This document shows, one piece after another, positions 9,094 to 15,488 of a stretch of DNA of 41,870 bases. Position 1 is the stretch's first letter. Each line of letters starts with the position of its first letter. The notes beneath the pieces are model-generated. The model ran no database searches. It was given only the letters and a program-made list of their open reading frames with translations, and had not been told where the DNA came from. The translations under genes and the position numbers were made by a program. The stretch lies in contig JAUHXA010000060.1 in assembly GCA_030427245.1 (NCBI GenBank), positions 1-41,870 on the forward strand. Direction: 5' to 3'. The DNA comes from Bacteroidia bacterium. GTDB lineage: Bacteria > Bacteroidota > Bacteroidia > Chitinophagales > UBA2359.

Positions 9094-9264
9094 AGACTTT
9101 GGACGAAGGAGCAAAGAAGCAAGAGGTAAGATTTTAAACACTTGACAATGAATAACTTGCATTGAAACATTGGTTAATGGCAAATATTTGATTATCAGTG
9201 CTTTATGTCTTGCTTCTTACATCCTACTTCTTTCGTCCAAAGTCCAAAGTCCAAAGTCCAAAGT
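9094..9264. repeat. Inverted pair of heptamer repeat tracts
   Basis: The left tract (9094-9135) reads as 7-base units starting GA: GACTTTG, GACGAAG, GAGCAAA, GAAGCAA, GAGGTAA. The right tract (about 9208-9264) is the complementary type and ends with four perfect CCAAAGT units (9237-9264). Together they form an imperfect inverted repeat around about 70 bp of AT-rich sequence. The word GACTTTGGACGAA is shared with the repeat at the left end of the window. It lies between the convergent T9SS cargo gene and the AlbA_2 gene. Confidence 0.75.
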
Positions 9265-9309
9265 GATTGTGGAATGATTATTAAAATCTGTTCCGTCCTG
9301 AATTCACAA

Positions 9310-9945
9310 CTATTTCAACAAAAACTCCTCTTTATCATTCATTTGAAGCGTACCTTCAAACATTAGGTCAAGTAAAGTCCGCTTAGCTCTCCGTTCCGTA
9401 CAGTTTTTAAATTTCATATAAGCGGGAATAGAAATAGACTTGTTTTTTTGAAGGTAGGTAATCAAATCATTTTTGAAAACGGTATAATAATGATTGTTGC
9501 GCTTCAAATTGTTCATATCCCCACTAAGTAGCACTTCTTCAATCATAGGAGTCGGCACTATACATTCGTCTTCAACACGCACATAAATTCGCTCCCGACC
9601 TTTTTTGTCAATACAGTAATGTGGCTTTTGCGTACTTTCGGGCACATGAGCTATCAAAAGCATTTTTTGACTATACGTTTCATATTCTTCAAATTCGAGA
9701 TTGATGGTAGGCTTACAAAACAATTGAGCAGCCTTTTCGAGTTCATATTCCTCTCCCCCAATATCTGCTCCCAACACTCTCCCATTATCTTCCACACCCA
9801 CTATAATTCTCCCTCCTCTACTATTGGCAAATGCCACAATAGAACGTGCAATCTTAGGTCGGGAGGTAATACTCACCTTAAAATCTAAATTTGGGCCTTC
9901 TCCTTCCTTCAACCAAAGGCTTAAAGGGGTTCTTTGATAGTACAT
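9310..9945 (-). CDS. AlbA_2-domain (Schlafen-like) DNA-binding protein
   Basis: The N-terminal 130 residues match the AlbA_2 / Schlafen AAA_4-type putative DNA-binding domain (PF04326): LKEGEGPNLDFK near residue 12, then KIARSIVAFANSRGGRIIVGVEDNG, and the conserved IYVRVEDECIVPTP near 116-130. The C-terminal 80 residues are basic and helical, with a possible winged-helix feel (YMKFKNCTERRAKRTLLDLMFEGTLQ). At 211 residues it lacks the long ATPase or helicase extension of larger relatives, so it may act as a small regulator. The target is unknown, and it is not in an obvious operon. Confidence 0.8.
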   Translation of the reverse strand: MYYQRTPLSLWLKEGEGPNLDFKVSITSRPKIARSIVAFANSRGGRIIVGVEDNGRVLGADIGGEEYELEKAAQLFCKPTINLEFEEYETYSQKMLLIAHVPESTQKPHYCIDKKGRERIYVRVEDECIVPTPMIEEVLLSGDMNNLKRNNHYYTVFKNDLITYLQKNKSISIPAYMKFKNCTERRAKRTLLDLMFEGTLQMNDKEEFLLK

Positions 9946-10040
9946 ATTATTCAGATGTTTTTGAATGGCCTATTTCCTAAATTCAATTACAAATATCAAC
10001 TTCAAACTCCATTTTGAAGTTAACCTTTGTACATTCTCAC

Positions 10041-10367
10041 CTACCAATCCTCCAATTCATCACGAAGCATATTATAAGCTCCCTGCAATTCTTGGTGAGC
10101 ATGTCGATCTTTTTCTTCAAGGGCAACTTTCATCCCTTTTTGATAAGTCTCCAAGGCAGCATCGTACTCTTCCAACTCCTCTTCTAACTTCCCTAAGTGG
10201 TAATAAGTTCCCACATATTGTGGATGTTCTTGAGTAAGTTTCACAAAAATCGCTTGTGCCTGTTTTGGGTCTTTCAACTTGAGGTATTCCAATGCCAAAG
10301 CATATTGCAGAAATGGATCATTGGGATTCTCTTCCAAAAATGTTTTGAGTTGTGACAATCGTTTCAT
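10041..10367 (-). CDS. Small TPR-repeat protein
   Basis: This 108-residue soluble protein is made almost entirely of tetratricopeptide repeats: DPFLQYALALEYLKLKDPKQAQAIFVKLTQEHP and then YVGTYYHLGKLEEELEEYDAALETYQKGM, with a helical acidic C-terminus. It should be a protein-interaction module in the cytoplasm. It is transcribed divergently from etfB with 74 bp between the starts, so both promoters must lie in that short stretch. No specific partner can be named. Confidence 0.8.
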   Translation of the reverse strand: MKRLSQLKTFLEENPNDPFLQYALALEYLKLKDPKQAQAIFVKLTQEHPQYVGTYYHLGKLEEELEEYDAALETYQKGMKVALEEKDRHAHQELQGAYNMLRDELEDW

Positions 10368-10441
10368 AGATGAAAAATTGGTAAGTTTTTAGTATCTTCG
10401 CACCGTTTTTTGAACATAGTATTAAAAAAAATCAAATATTT

Positions 10442-11182
10442 ATGAATATTCTCGTTTGTATCTGTAAAACGCCAGATACTACTGCAAAGATTACTTTCTC
10501 CGACAATAATACAAAATTTGACACAACTAACGTACAGTGGATCATGAATCCTACGGATGAGTGGTATGCTTTGGTACGTGGAATCGAGTTGAAAAATCAA
10601 TTGGGAGGAAAAGTAACTGTAGTAAATGTGGGTCAGAGCGACAGTGACCAAATTATCAGAAAAGCTTTGGCGATTGGCGCAGACAATGCAGTACGCATTG
10701 ATGCAGAACCTGTTGATTCTTACTTTGTAGCAAGCCAAATTGCAGCCTATGCAAAGGCACAAAACTTTGATGTGATTTTTACAGGAAAGGAATCCATTGA
10801 TTACAATAGTTTTGCAGTTGGTGGTATGTTGGCAGAAATGTTGGACATACCTTACATCTCTTTGGCAACCAAGTTGGAAATGGAAGGAAATACAGCCACA
10901 ATTGACAGAGAAATTGAAGGCGGAATTGAAAAAGTACAAGTTGATACACCCTTTGTTGCAAGCGGACAAAAAGGATTGGCAGAACAATTGATTCCCAATA
11001 TGCGTGGAATTATGATGGCTCGCCGCAAACCCCTTAATGTAGTTCCTGCCGTTGATGTAGAAACTCTTAGCAGCATCACAGAATACGAACTTCCTCCAGC
11101 ACGTTCTTCGGTAAAATTAGTGGATGCAGACAATCCTGCAGAATTGGTAAGATTGCTTCACGAAGAAGCGAAAGTGATTTAG
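10442..11182 (+). CDS. etfB: Electron transfer flavoprotein beta subunit
   Basis: This 246-residue protein is the typical length of EtfB. The N-terminus MNILVCICKTPDTTAKITF, the AMP-binding region (VNVGQSDSDQIIRKALAIGADNAVRID) and the segment FTGKESIDYNSFAVGGMLAEML are characteristic. With EtfA it forms the FAD- and AMP-containing heterodimer that accepts electrons from acyl-CoA dehydrogenases and passes them to ETF:quinone oxidoreductase. It is followed by etfA after 112 bp. The gap includes a heptamer repeat, an unusual place for one within a presumed operon. Confidence 0.95.
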   Translation: MNILVCICKTPDTTAKITFSDNNTKFDTTNVQWIMNPTDEWYALVRGIELKNQLGGKVTVVNVGQSDSDQIIRKALAIGADNAVRIDAEPVDSYFVASQIAAYAKAQNFDVIFTGKESIDYNSFAVGGMLAEMLDIPYISLATKLEMEGNTATIDREIEGGIEKVQVDTPFVASGQKGLAEQLIPNMRGIMMARRKPLNVVPAVDVETLSSITEYELPPARSSVKLVDADNPAELVRLLHEEAKVI

Positions 11183-11183
11183 A

Positions 11184-11227
11184 GATGCAGGATGCAGGAT
11201 GTAGGATGTAGGATGTAGGATGTAGGA
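11184..11227. repeat. Heptamer tandem repeat between etfB and etfA
   Basis: Six tandem 7-base units start 2 bp after the etfB stop: two GATGCAG followed by four GATGTAG (11184-11225), then GA. The variation is confined to one position (C or T). It belongs to the same GGAWGYA-type heptamer group as the array at 4925-4994 read on the minus strand. Confidence 0.95.
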
Positions 11228-11294
11228 ATTTAGTTTAATAATGACCGATTCTTTACATCTAAATTAAAAGATAAAAATAATTAAAATAAATAAA

Positions 11295-12269
11295 ATGTCC
11301 GTTTTAGTATATATAGACCAATCTAATGATGGTAAGCTGAAAAAAGCTTCTTTTGAAGCAGTGAGCTATGCTGCAAAAACTGCCGAACTGATGGGTGGTC
11401 AAGAAGTAATAGCTCTTGCTATTGGAGCAGCTGATGCTGCTGAATTGTCACAATTGGGTGCTTATGGCGCCACTAAAGTATTAAAAGTAAACGATGCTGC
11501 ATTTCATAGTTTTGATGCAGGTGCTTTTGCCAAAATCGTTTCGGAAGCAGCAGAATCTGTTGGTGCCGACGTTCTTGTTATTTCTTACAACAGCACTGGA
11601 AAAGCTTTGGCTCCTCGTGTAGCGGTGCGATTGAAGGCAGGTATTGTAGCAGGTGCGATTGATGTGCCTAGTGTCAATGACAAATTTACTGTTCGTAAGT
11701 CCGTTTTTTCTGGCAAAGCTTTTGCAGATTATACCCTCCATAGCAGCAAAAAAGTCATTGCTTTGAATCCCAATTCGTATGGCAGCAAAAAAAGTGAAGG
11801 CAGTGCTGCAGTTGAAGATTTTGCGACAAGTGTGGGGGCAGATGCAGTGAAAGTAAAGGTATTAGAAGTTAGTAAAGCTTCGGATAGTATTCCATTGCCC
11901 GAAGCAGAATTGGTGGTTTCCGCAGGTAGAGGGTTGAAAGGTCCCGAAAACTGGGGAATGATAGAAGAATTAGCCGATTTGTTGGGAGCAGCAACAGCCT
12001 GTTCTCGTCCTGTAGCAGATGTGGACTGGAGACCTCACCACGAACACGTTGGACAAACAGGATTGACTATCCGTCCAAATCTGTATATTGCAATAGGAAT
12101 TTCGGGAGCCATCCAGCACTTGGCAGGAGTGAACAATAGTAAAGTTATAGTCGTTATCAACACAGACCCAGAAGCTCCTTTTTTCAAGGCGGCTGACTAT
12201 GGAATAGTGGGCGATGCTTTTGAGGTAGTCCCAAAAATCATCGAAGCTGTTAAAGAATTGAAGAAGTAA
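11295..12269 (+). CDS. etfA: Electron transfer flavoprotein alpha subunit
   Basis: This 324-residue EtfA partners the etfB product. The C-terminal FAD domain is clear: SAGRGLKGPENWGMIEELADLLGAATACSRPVAD (about 207-240), the QTGLTIRPNLYIAIGISGAIQH stretch that wraps the FAD, and VVINTDPEAPFFKAADYGIVGD. The N-terminal half (MSVLVYIDQSNDGKLKKASFEAV) is the usual alpha-subunit domain. Function: electron relay from flavin dehydrogenases of beta-oxidation and amino-acid breakdown to the respiratory chain. A strong intrinsic terminator follows at 12291-12352, closing the etf operon. Confidence 0.96.
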   Translation: MSVLVYIDQSNDGKLKKASFEAVSYAAKTAELMGGQEVIALAIGAADAAELSQLGAYGATKVLKVNDAAFHSFDAGAFAKIVSEAAESVGADVLVISYNSTGKALAPRVAVRLKAGIVAGAIDVPSVNDKFTVRKSVFSGKAFADYTLHSSKKVIALNPNSYGSKKSEGSAAVEDFATSVGADAVKVKVLEVSKASDSIPLPEAELVVSAGRGLKGPENWGMIEELADLLGAATACSRPVADVDWRPHHEHVGQTGLTIRPNLYIAIGISGAIQHLAGVNNSKVIVVINTDPEAPFFKAADYGIVGDAFEVVPKIIEAVKELKK

Positions 12270-12290
12270 ACCAGACTCTTAACTAAGACG

Positions 12291-12352
12291 AATTTCCACT
12301 TCAAAAATTTGTTATCCTGCAATAGTAATTGTATTTTGAAGTGGAAATTTTT
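12291..12352 (+). terminator. Intrinsic terminator after etfA
   Basis: A perfect 16-bp stem (AATTTCCACTTCAAAA at 12291-12306 with its complement at 12334-12349) encloses a 27-nt loop and is followed directly by a short T run. It starts 22 bp after the etfA stop. Confidence 0.85.
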
Positions 12353-12379
12353 ACGAAAGGTAATTAGCATTGTTTACCC

Positions 12380-12955
12380 ATGAGAAAAATTGAATTAGAA
12401 ATAGTTGTTCTTTCGCACAATATCAGTCAATCCCAGTCTTATGCTGTTGTTTTGGGTGAAAAAGAGGGGTTGCGTAGGCTTCCTATTGTCATTGGTGCTT
12501 ATGAGGCGCAAGCGATTGCAGTAGTGTTAAACGACTTGATGCCTGCTCGCCCGCTTACCCACGATTTGATGAAGAATTTGTGCATTGAATTTGACATTGA
12601 TTTGCGGGAGGTAATTATCAACGATTTGAAAGATGGCATTTTTTATGCTACCTTGGTCTGCCAAATGGGCGAAAACATTCTCGAAATTGATTCCCGTACA
12701 TCTGATGCTCTTGCGTTGGCTGTTCGGTATGGGTGTCCAATTTACACCTATGAGTTTATTCTAGAACAAGCAGGAATCATATTGGAGGAGAGTGTGAAAG
12801 AGCAAAAACGAGGAAAGGAAGTTTCGGGTGGTACAGAACTCAAACACCATACGATTGATAAACTGAATACCTTATTGGCAGAAGCGATTGCAAAAGAAGA
12901 CTATGAGAAAGCCGCTAAATTGCGTGATGAAATCAACAAGAAAATGAGTCAATAG
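12380..12955 (+). CDS. Bifunctional nuclease (DUF151/BFN) family protein with UVR motif
   Basis: Residues 1-135 match the DUF151/bifunctional nuclease domain (IVIGAYEAQAIAVVLNDLMPARPLTHDLM, and the conserved DSRTSDALALAVRYGCPIY). The last 35 residues (LNTLLAEAIAKEDYEKAAKLRDEINKKM) are a UvrB/UvrC-type UVR helical hairpin. This DUF151-plus-UVR pairing is common in Bacteroidota. The family is linked to nuclease activity or stress responses in some organisms, but the role in bacteria is not settled. At 191 residues the length is normal. It is separated from etfA by the terminator, so it has its own promoter. Confidence 0.88.
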   Translation: MRKIELEIVVLSHNISQSQSYAVVLGEKEGLRRLPIVIGAYEAQAIAVVLNDLMPARPLTHDLMKNLCIEFDIDLREVIINDLKDGIFYATLVCQMGENILEIDSRTSDALALAVRYGCPIYTYEFILEQAGIILEESVKEQKRGKEVSGGTELKHHTIDKLNTLLAEAIAKEDYEKAAKLRDEINKKMSQ

Positions 12956-12998
12956 TATAGAAAAACTCTTTTTTTTTGGAGGGAACTTTTTTATATCA

Positions 12999-13028
12999 TT
13001 TGGGGTTAATACTCTACATTAGCATTTG
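12999..13028 (+). promoter_or_regulatory. Candidate promoter of tmRNA
   Basis: TTTG at 12999-13002 and a second TTTG at 13025-13028 stand at the spacing of the -33 and -7 boxes of Bacteroidota promoters. The -7 box reads AGCATTTG, so its TA is shifted by one base. The predicted start near 13035 would leave a short 5' leader to be removed by RNase P before the mature tmRNA end at 13067. Confidence 0.35.
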
Positions 13029-13066
13029 TAATGTAATTTTTTCTTTTTTACAAAAAAAAAACACTT

Positions 13067-13443
13067 GGGGCTGTACTGGCATTGACAGTAAAGCAATAGG
13101 TGAGTAAGCATGTCGAGCTTTGTTTGTTGGCTCGCAAATCTCAACATTCAAACTTTGCAAGTGGCAACACTTCTTATGCGATGGCAGCCTAAGTTCTAGG
13201 TTAATTTAGATGCCTCAACCTCCCGCAACCGCACGTTTGTTTGGCTCGTGTAGCGGTCGAGGTTTCGAACCCATGTCGAACTAGTGTAAGTGATTCTTCC
13301 GACACTTATGCGAAACTCAGGAAGTAAGGAAGTTTTTAGGTTGGTGTTATTCCTTGTTCTTCCCGACAATCAATAGAACACTAAACATGTAGAAAGCTCA
13401 TGGATTCTTTATCTGGACGAGGGTTCGAATCCCTTCAGCTCCA
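13067..13443 (+). ncRNA. ssrA: Transfer-messenger RNA (tmRNA)
   Basis: The 5' end GGGGCTG (13067-13073) pairs with CAGCTCC (13436-13442) to form the tRNA-like acceptor stem, with discriminator A at 13443 and no encoded CCA. The 3' part contains the T arm (GGGTTCGAATCCC). The tag reading frame is visible as GGC AAC ACT TCT TAT GCG ATG GCA GCC TAA at 13163-13192, giving GNTSYAMAA; if translation resumes earlier at GCA (13157) the tag is ASGNTSYAMAA. The YAMAA end is the expected degradation tag for tail-specific proteases. The role is rescue of stalled ribosomes with SmpB. Length is about 377 nt. An intrinsic terminator follows. Confidence 0.95.
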
Positions 13444-13453
13444 CTTTTTTCTT

Positions 13454-13491
13454 AAAAGCTATCTTATTTTTCAATAAGATAGCTTTTTATT
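13454..13491 (+). terminator. Intrinsic terminator of tmRNA
   Basis: A perfect 14-bp stem, AAAAGCTATCTTAT (13454-13467) paired with 13474-13487, has a 6-nt loop and is followed by a T-rich run. It lies 11 bp after the tmRNA 3' end. Confidence 0.9.
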
Positions 13492-13585
13492 TTTCTACTC
13501 ATACTCAATTTTACCCCCATTTCATCTCACCAACAGAAAATAAATACAGTCCAATTTATTTCTGAATTTTCAAAAAAAACATTGT

Positions 13586-13705
13586 ATTTTTGTTATACCT
13601 TATACAATAGGTGTAATTGTAGATTATAGGTAGTTGTACACACAATCACACTTCCCTCTCCACCCGTTCAAATACGTGCGTTCTACGTGGAGAGGGTTTT
13701 ATTTT
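13586..13705 (+). ncRNA. Possible small RNA with own terminator
   Basis: No ORF of note lies between the tmRNA terminator and hemB. On the plus strand a -7-like octamer TATTTTTG occurs near 13586. About 100 bp later comes a 10-bp GC-rich stem (CCCTCTCCAC at 13654-13663 with GTGGAGAGGG at 13687-13696) followed by TTTTATTTT. That polarity suits a plus-strand transcript, not the minus-strand hemB, whose 3' end it touches. I see no -33 TTTG and recognise no RNA family, so this is a candidate only. Confidence 0.3.
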
Positions 13706-14667
13706 CCCAGCCTCGCATAATCCTTTGCAAAATAAGTCAATATTACATCCGCTCCTGCCCTTTTAATACTCAATAACATTTCGCTCATTGCAGCCTCATA
13801 ATCAAGCCACCCCTTCAATGCTGCCGCTTTGACCATGCTGTATTCCCCACTGATATTGTAGGCGGCAATTGGTACTTGATAATTTTCTTTCAGCAGATGA
13901 ATCACATCCAAATATAAACTTGCAGGTTTAACCATGAGGTAGTCTGCCCCTTCTGTGTAGTCCAACTCTGCTTCAATGAGTGACTCGTATTTGTTGGCAG
14001 GGTCCATTTGATAGGTTTTTTTATCGCCCGATTTGGGGGCAGAATCCAAGGCATCACGGAAAGGGCCGTAAAAAGCACTCGCATATTTGGCGGTATAAGA
14101 CATAATCGCTACGTTCTCAAACCCGTTGGCATCCAATCCATTCCGAATCGCTCCTACCCTGCCGTCCATCATATCCGAAGGACCGATGATGTCTGCCCCT
14201 GCTTCTGCTTGTGCCACCGACATTTTGACCAATATCGGCAAAGTCTCATCGTTCAGTATTTGCCCGTTTTCGACCAATCCATCGTGTCCATCCGAACTAT
14301 AAGGATCCATCGCAACATCGGTCATGATGCAGGCTTCGGGAAAATGTTTTTTGATGGAACTAATAGCCGCACAATAGAAGTTTCCTTTTTGGTAACTATA
14401 CGTTGCCGTTTTATCTTTGAGAGATTCTTCGACAGCAGGAAACAGCACAAAGGTTCGGATGCCCAATTGAAGGCAGCTTTCTACTTCTTTGAGTATATTG
14501 TCGAGTGACAATCGAAAAATATCGGGCATAGATTCGATTTCAATTTTTTTGTTGTTGCCGTCCAACAAAAACAAAGGGTATATCAAATGGTCTGTGCTGA
14601 GGTGCGTTTCTCGAATGTGGCTGCGGACTACGCTGTTTTTTCGATTTCGTCTGGGTCGTTTGGTCAT
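13699..14667 (-). CDS. hemB: Delta-aminolevulinic acid dehydratase (porphobilinogen synthase)
   Basis: HemB condenses two 5-aminolevulinate molecules to porphobilinogen in haem biosynthesis. The frame is open upstream to 14934, but the ATG at 14667 (MTKRPRRNRKNSVVR) gives the conserved start and a normal 322-residue length; the extra upstream sequence is not HemB-like and overlaps the divergent gene. The two Schiff-base lysines are present: Lys194 in SYTAKYASAFYG and Lys247 in LMVKPASLYLD. The metal loop is DVAMDPYSSDGHDG (117-130), with Asp in place of the Cys triad of zinc enzymes, so a magnesium-type enzyme is expected. It is divergent from the SanA-like gene with only 34 bp between starts. 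Confidence 0.95.
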   Translation of the reverse strand: MTKRPRRNRKNSVVRSHIRETHLSTDHLIYPLFLLDGNNKKIEIESMPDIFRLSLDNILKEVESCLQLGIRTFVLFPAVEESLKDKTATYSYQKGNFYCAAISSIKKHFPEACIMTDVAMDPYSSDGHDGLVENGQILNDETLPILVKMSVAQAEAGADIIGPSDMMDGRVGAIRNGLDANGFENVAIMSYTAKYASAFYGPFRDALDSAPKSGDKKTYQMDPANKYESLIEAELDYTEGADYLMVKPASLYLDVIHLLKENYQVPIAAYNISGEYSMVKAAALKGWLDYEAAMSEMLLSIKRAGADVILTYFAKDYARLGK

Positions 14668-14701
14668 ATATAAAATAGTAAGAAATTTATGTTCCAATAT
14701 A

Positions 14702-15385
14702 ATGAATGAAAATACAAAATTAGAAAACAATCCAACCTTCATGAAAAAATACAAAAAAATGTTTACTTGGTTCATCATTCTTTGCCTTTCGATTATAGTC
14801 CTCATTTTTTTCTGCAATTGGGGTATAGAACATACAACACGCAATAAAGTTTTCGATAAAGTTTCGGAAATTCCGACCAACAAAGTCGGTTTGCTGTTGG
14901 GAACGGTGGAGATACTACCCAATGGACGACGCAATTTGTATTTTGACTACCGAATTCAAGCTGCTGTGAATCTCTACAAAGCCAACAAAATTCAATACAT
15001 CGTGGCAAGTGGCGACAATCACACCAAAAGTTACGATGAAGCAACGGCCATGAAAGAAGCTTTGATGCGAAAAGGAATTCCTGAATCTGCCATATACCTG
15101 GACTATGCAGGTTTTCGTACGTTGGACTCGGTGGTTCGGTGCCACAAAATTTTTGGTCAAGAACGCTTCACCATTATTTCCCAACTCTTTCACAATCAAA
15201 GGGCTGTTTTTATTGCTTCTTCTAAAGGTTTGGAGGCGGTGGGCTTCAATGCTCGCAATGTTTCGACACGATATGGATTGAAGGTCATGATGCGTGAATA
15301 TTTGGCAAGGGTCAAAGCAGTGTTGGATGTCTATGTCCTGAGAAAAAAGCCTAAATTTTTAGGCCCTGTTGTCGAAATCGGGTGA
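14702..15385 (+). CDS. SanA/YdcF-like (ElyC, DUF218) membrane protein
   Basis: From the ATG at 14702 the product has 227 residues, with one membrane helix (about residues 19-42, MFTWFIILCLSIIVLIFFCNWG) and a periplasmic DUF218 domain. Recognisable family segments are LLLGTVEILPNGRRNLYFDYRIQAAVNLY, IVASGDNHTKSYDEATAMKEAL and the late FHNQRAVFIASSKGLEAVGFNA. The family includes SanA, linked to vancomycin exclusion and envelope integrity. A second Met at residue 14 could also start the protein. Its promoter must lie inside or beside hemB. Confidence 0.85.
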   Translation: MNENTKLENNPTFMKKYKKMFTWFIILCLSIIVLIFFCNWGIEHTTRNKVFDKVSEIPTNKVGLLLGTVEILPNGRRNLYFDYRIQAAVNLYKANKIQYIVASGDNHTKSYDEATAMKEALMRKGIPESAIYLDYAGFRTLDSVVRCHKIFGQERFTIISQLFHNQRAVFIASSKGLEAVGFNARNVSTRYGLKVMMREYLARVKAVLDVYVLRKKPKFLGPVVEIG

Positions 15386-15415
15386 ATGGCTATAAACTTA
15401 CAATTCAATAATCAT

Positions 15416-15460
15416 AAAAAAATCCCATTGACTCAACTTCGAATCAATGGGATTTTGCAT
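15416..15460. terminator. Bidirectional intrinsic terminator
   Basis: A perfect 13-bp stem (AAAATCCCATTGA at 15419-15431 with 15444-15456) and a 12-nt loop lie between the convergent SanA-like and T9SS cargo genes. On the minus strand it is followed by seven T residues, on the plus strand by a weaker T-rich run, so it can serve both genes. Confidence 0.85.
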
Positions 15461-15488
15461 TTTTATTACAAACAAAGTCATTCAAAAA

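Noticed and set aside
10364-10987. 207-codon minus-strand frame opposite etfB
   Set aside because: It is the complement of a clear etfB gene and has Cys/Phe/Ser-rich, non-protein-like composition.
14489-14701. N-terminal extension of the SanA-like protein
   Set aside because: The extra part is antisense to hemB coding sequence; the ATG at 14702 gives a proper membrane anchor.
14668-14934. N-terminal extension of hemB to give a 411-residue protein
   Set aside because: The added residues are not HemB-like and overlap the start of the divergent SanA-like gene; the ATG at 14667 gives the conserved N-terminus and normal length.
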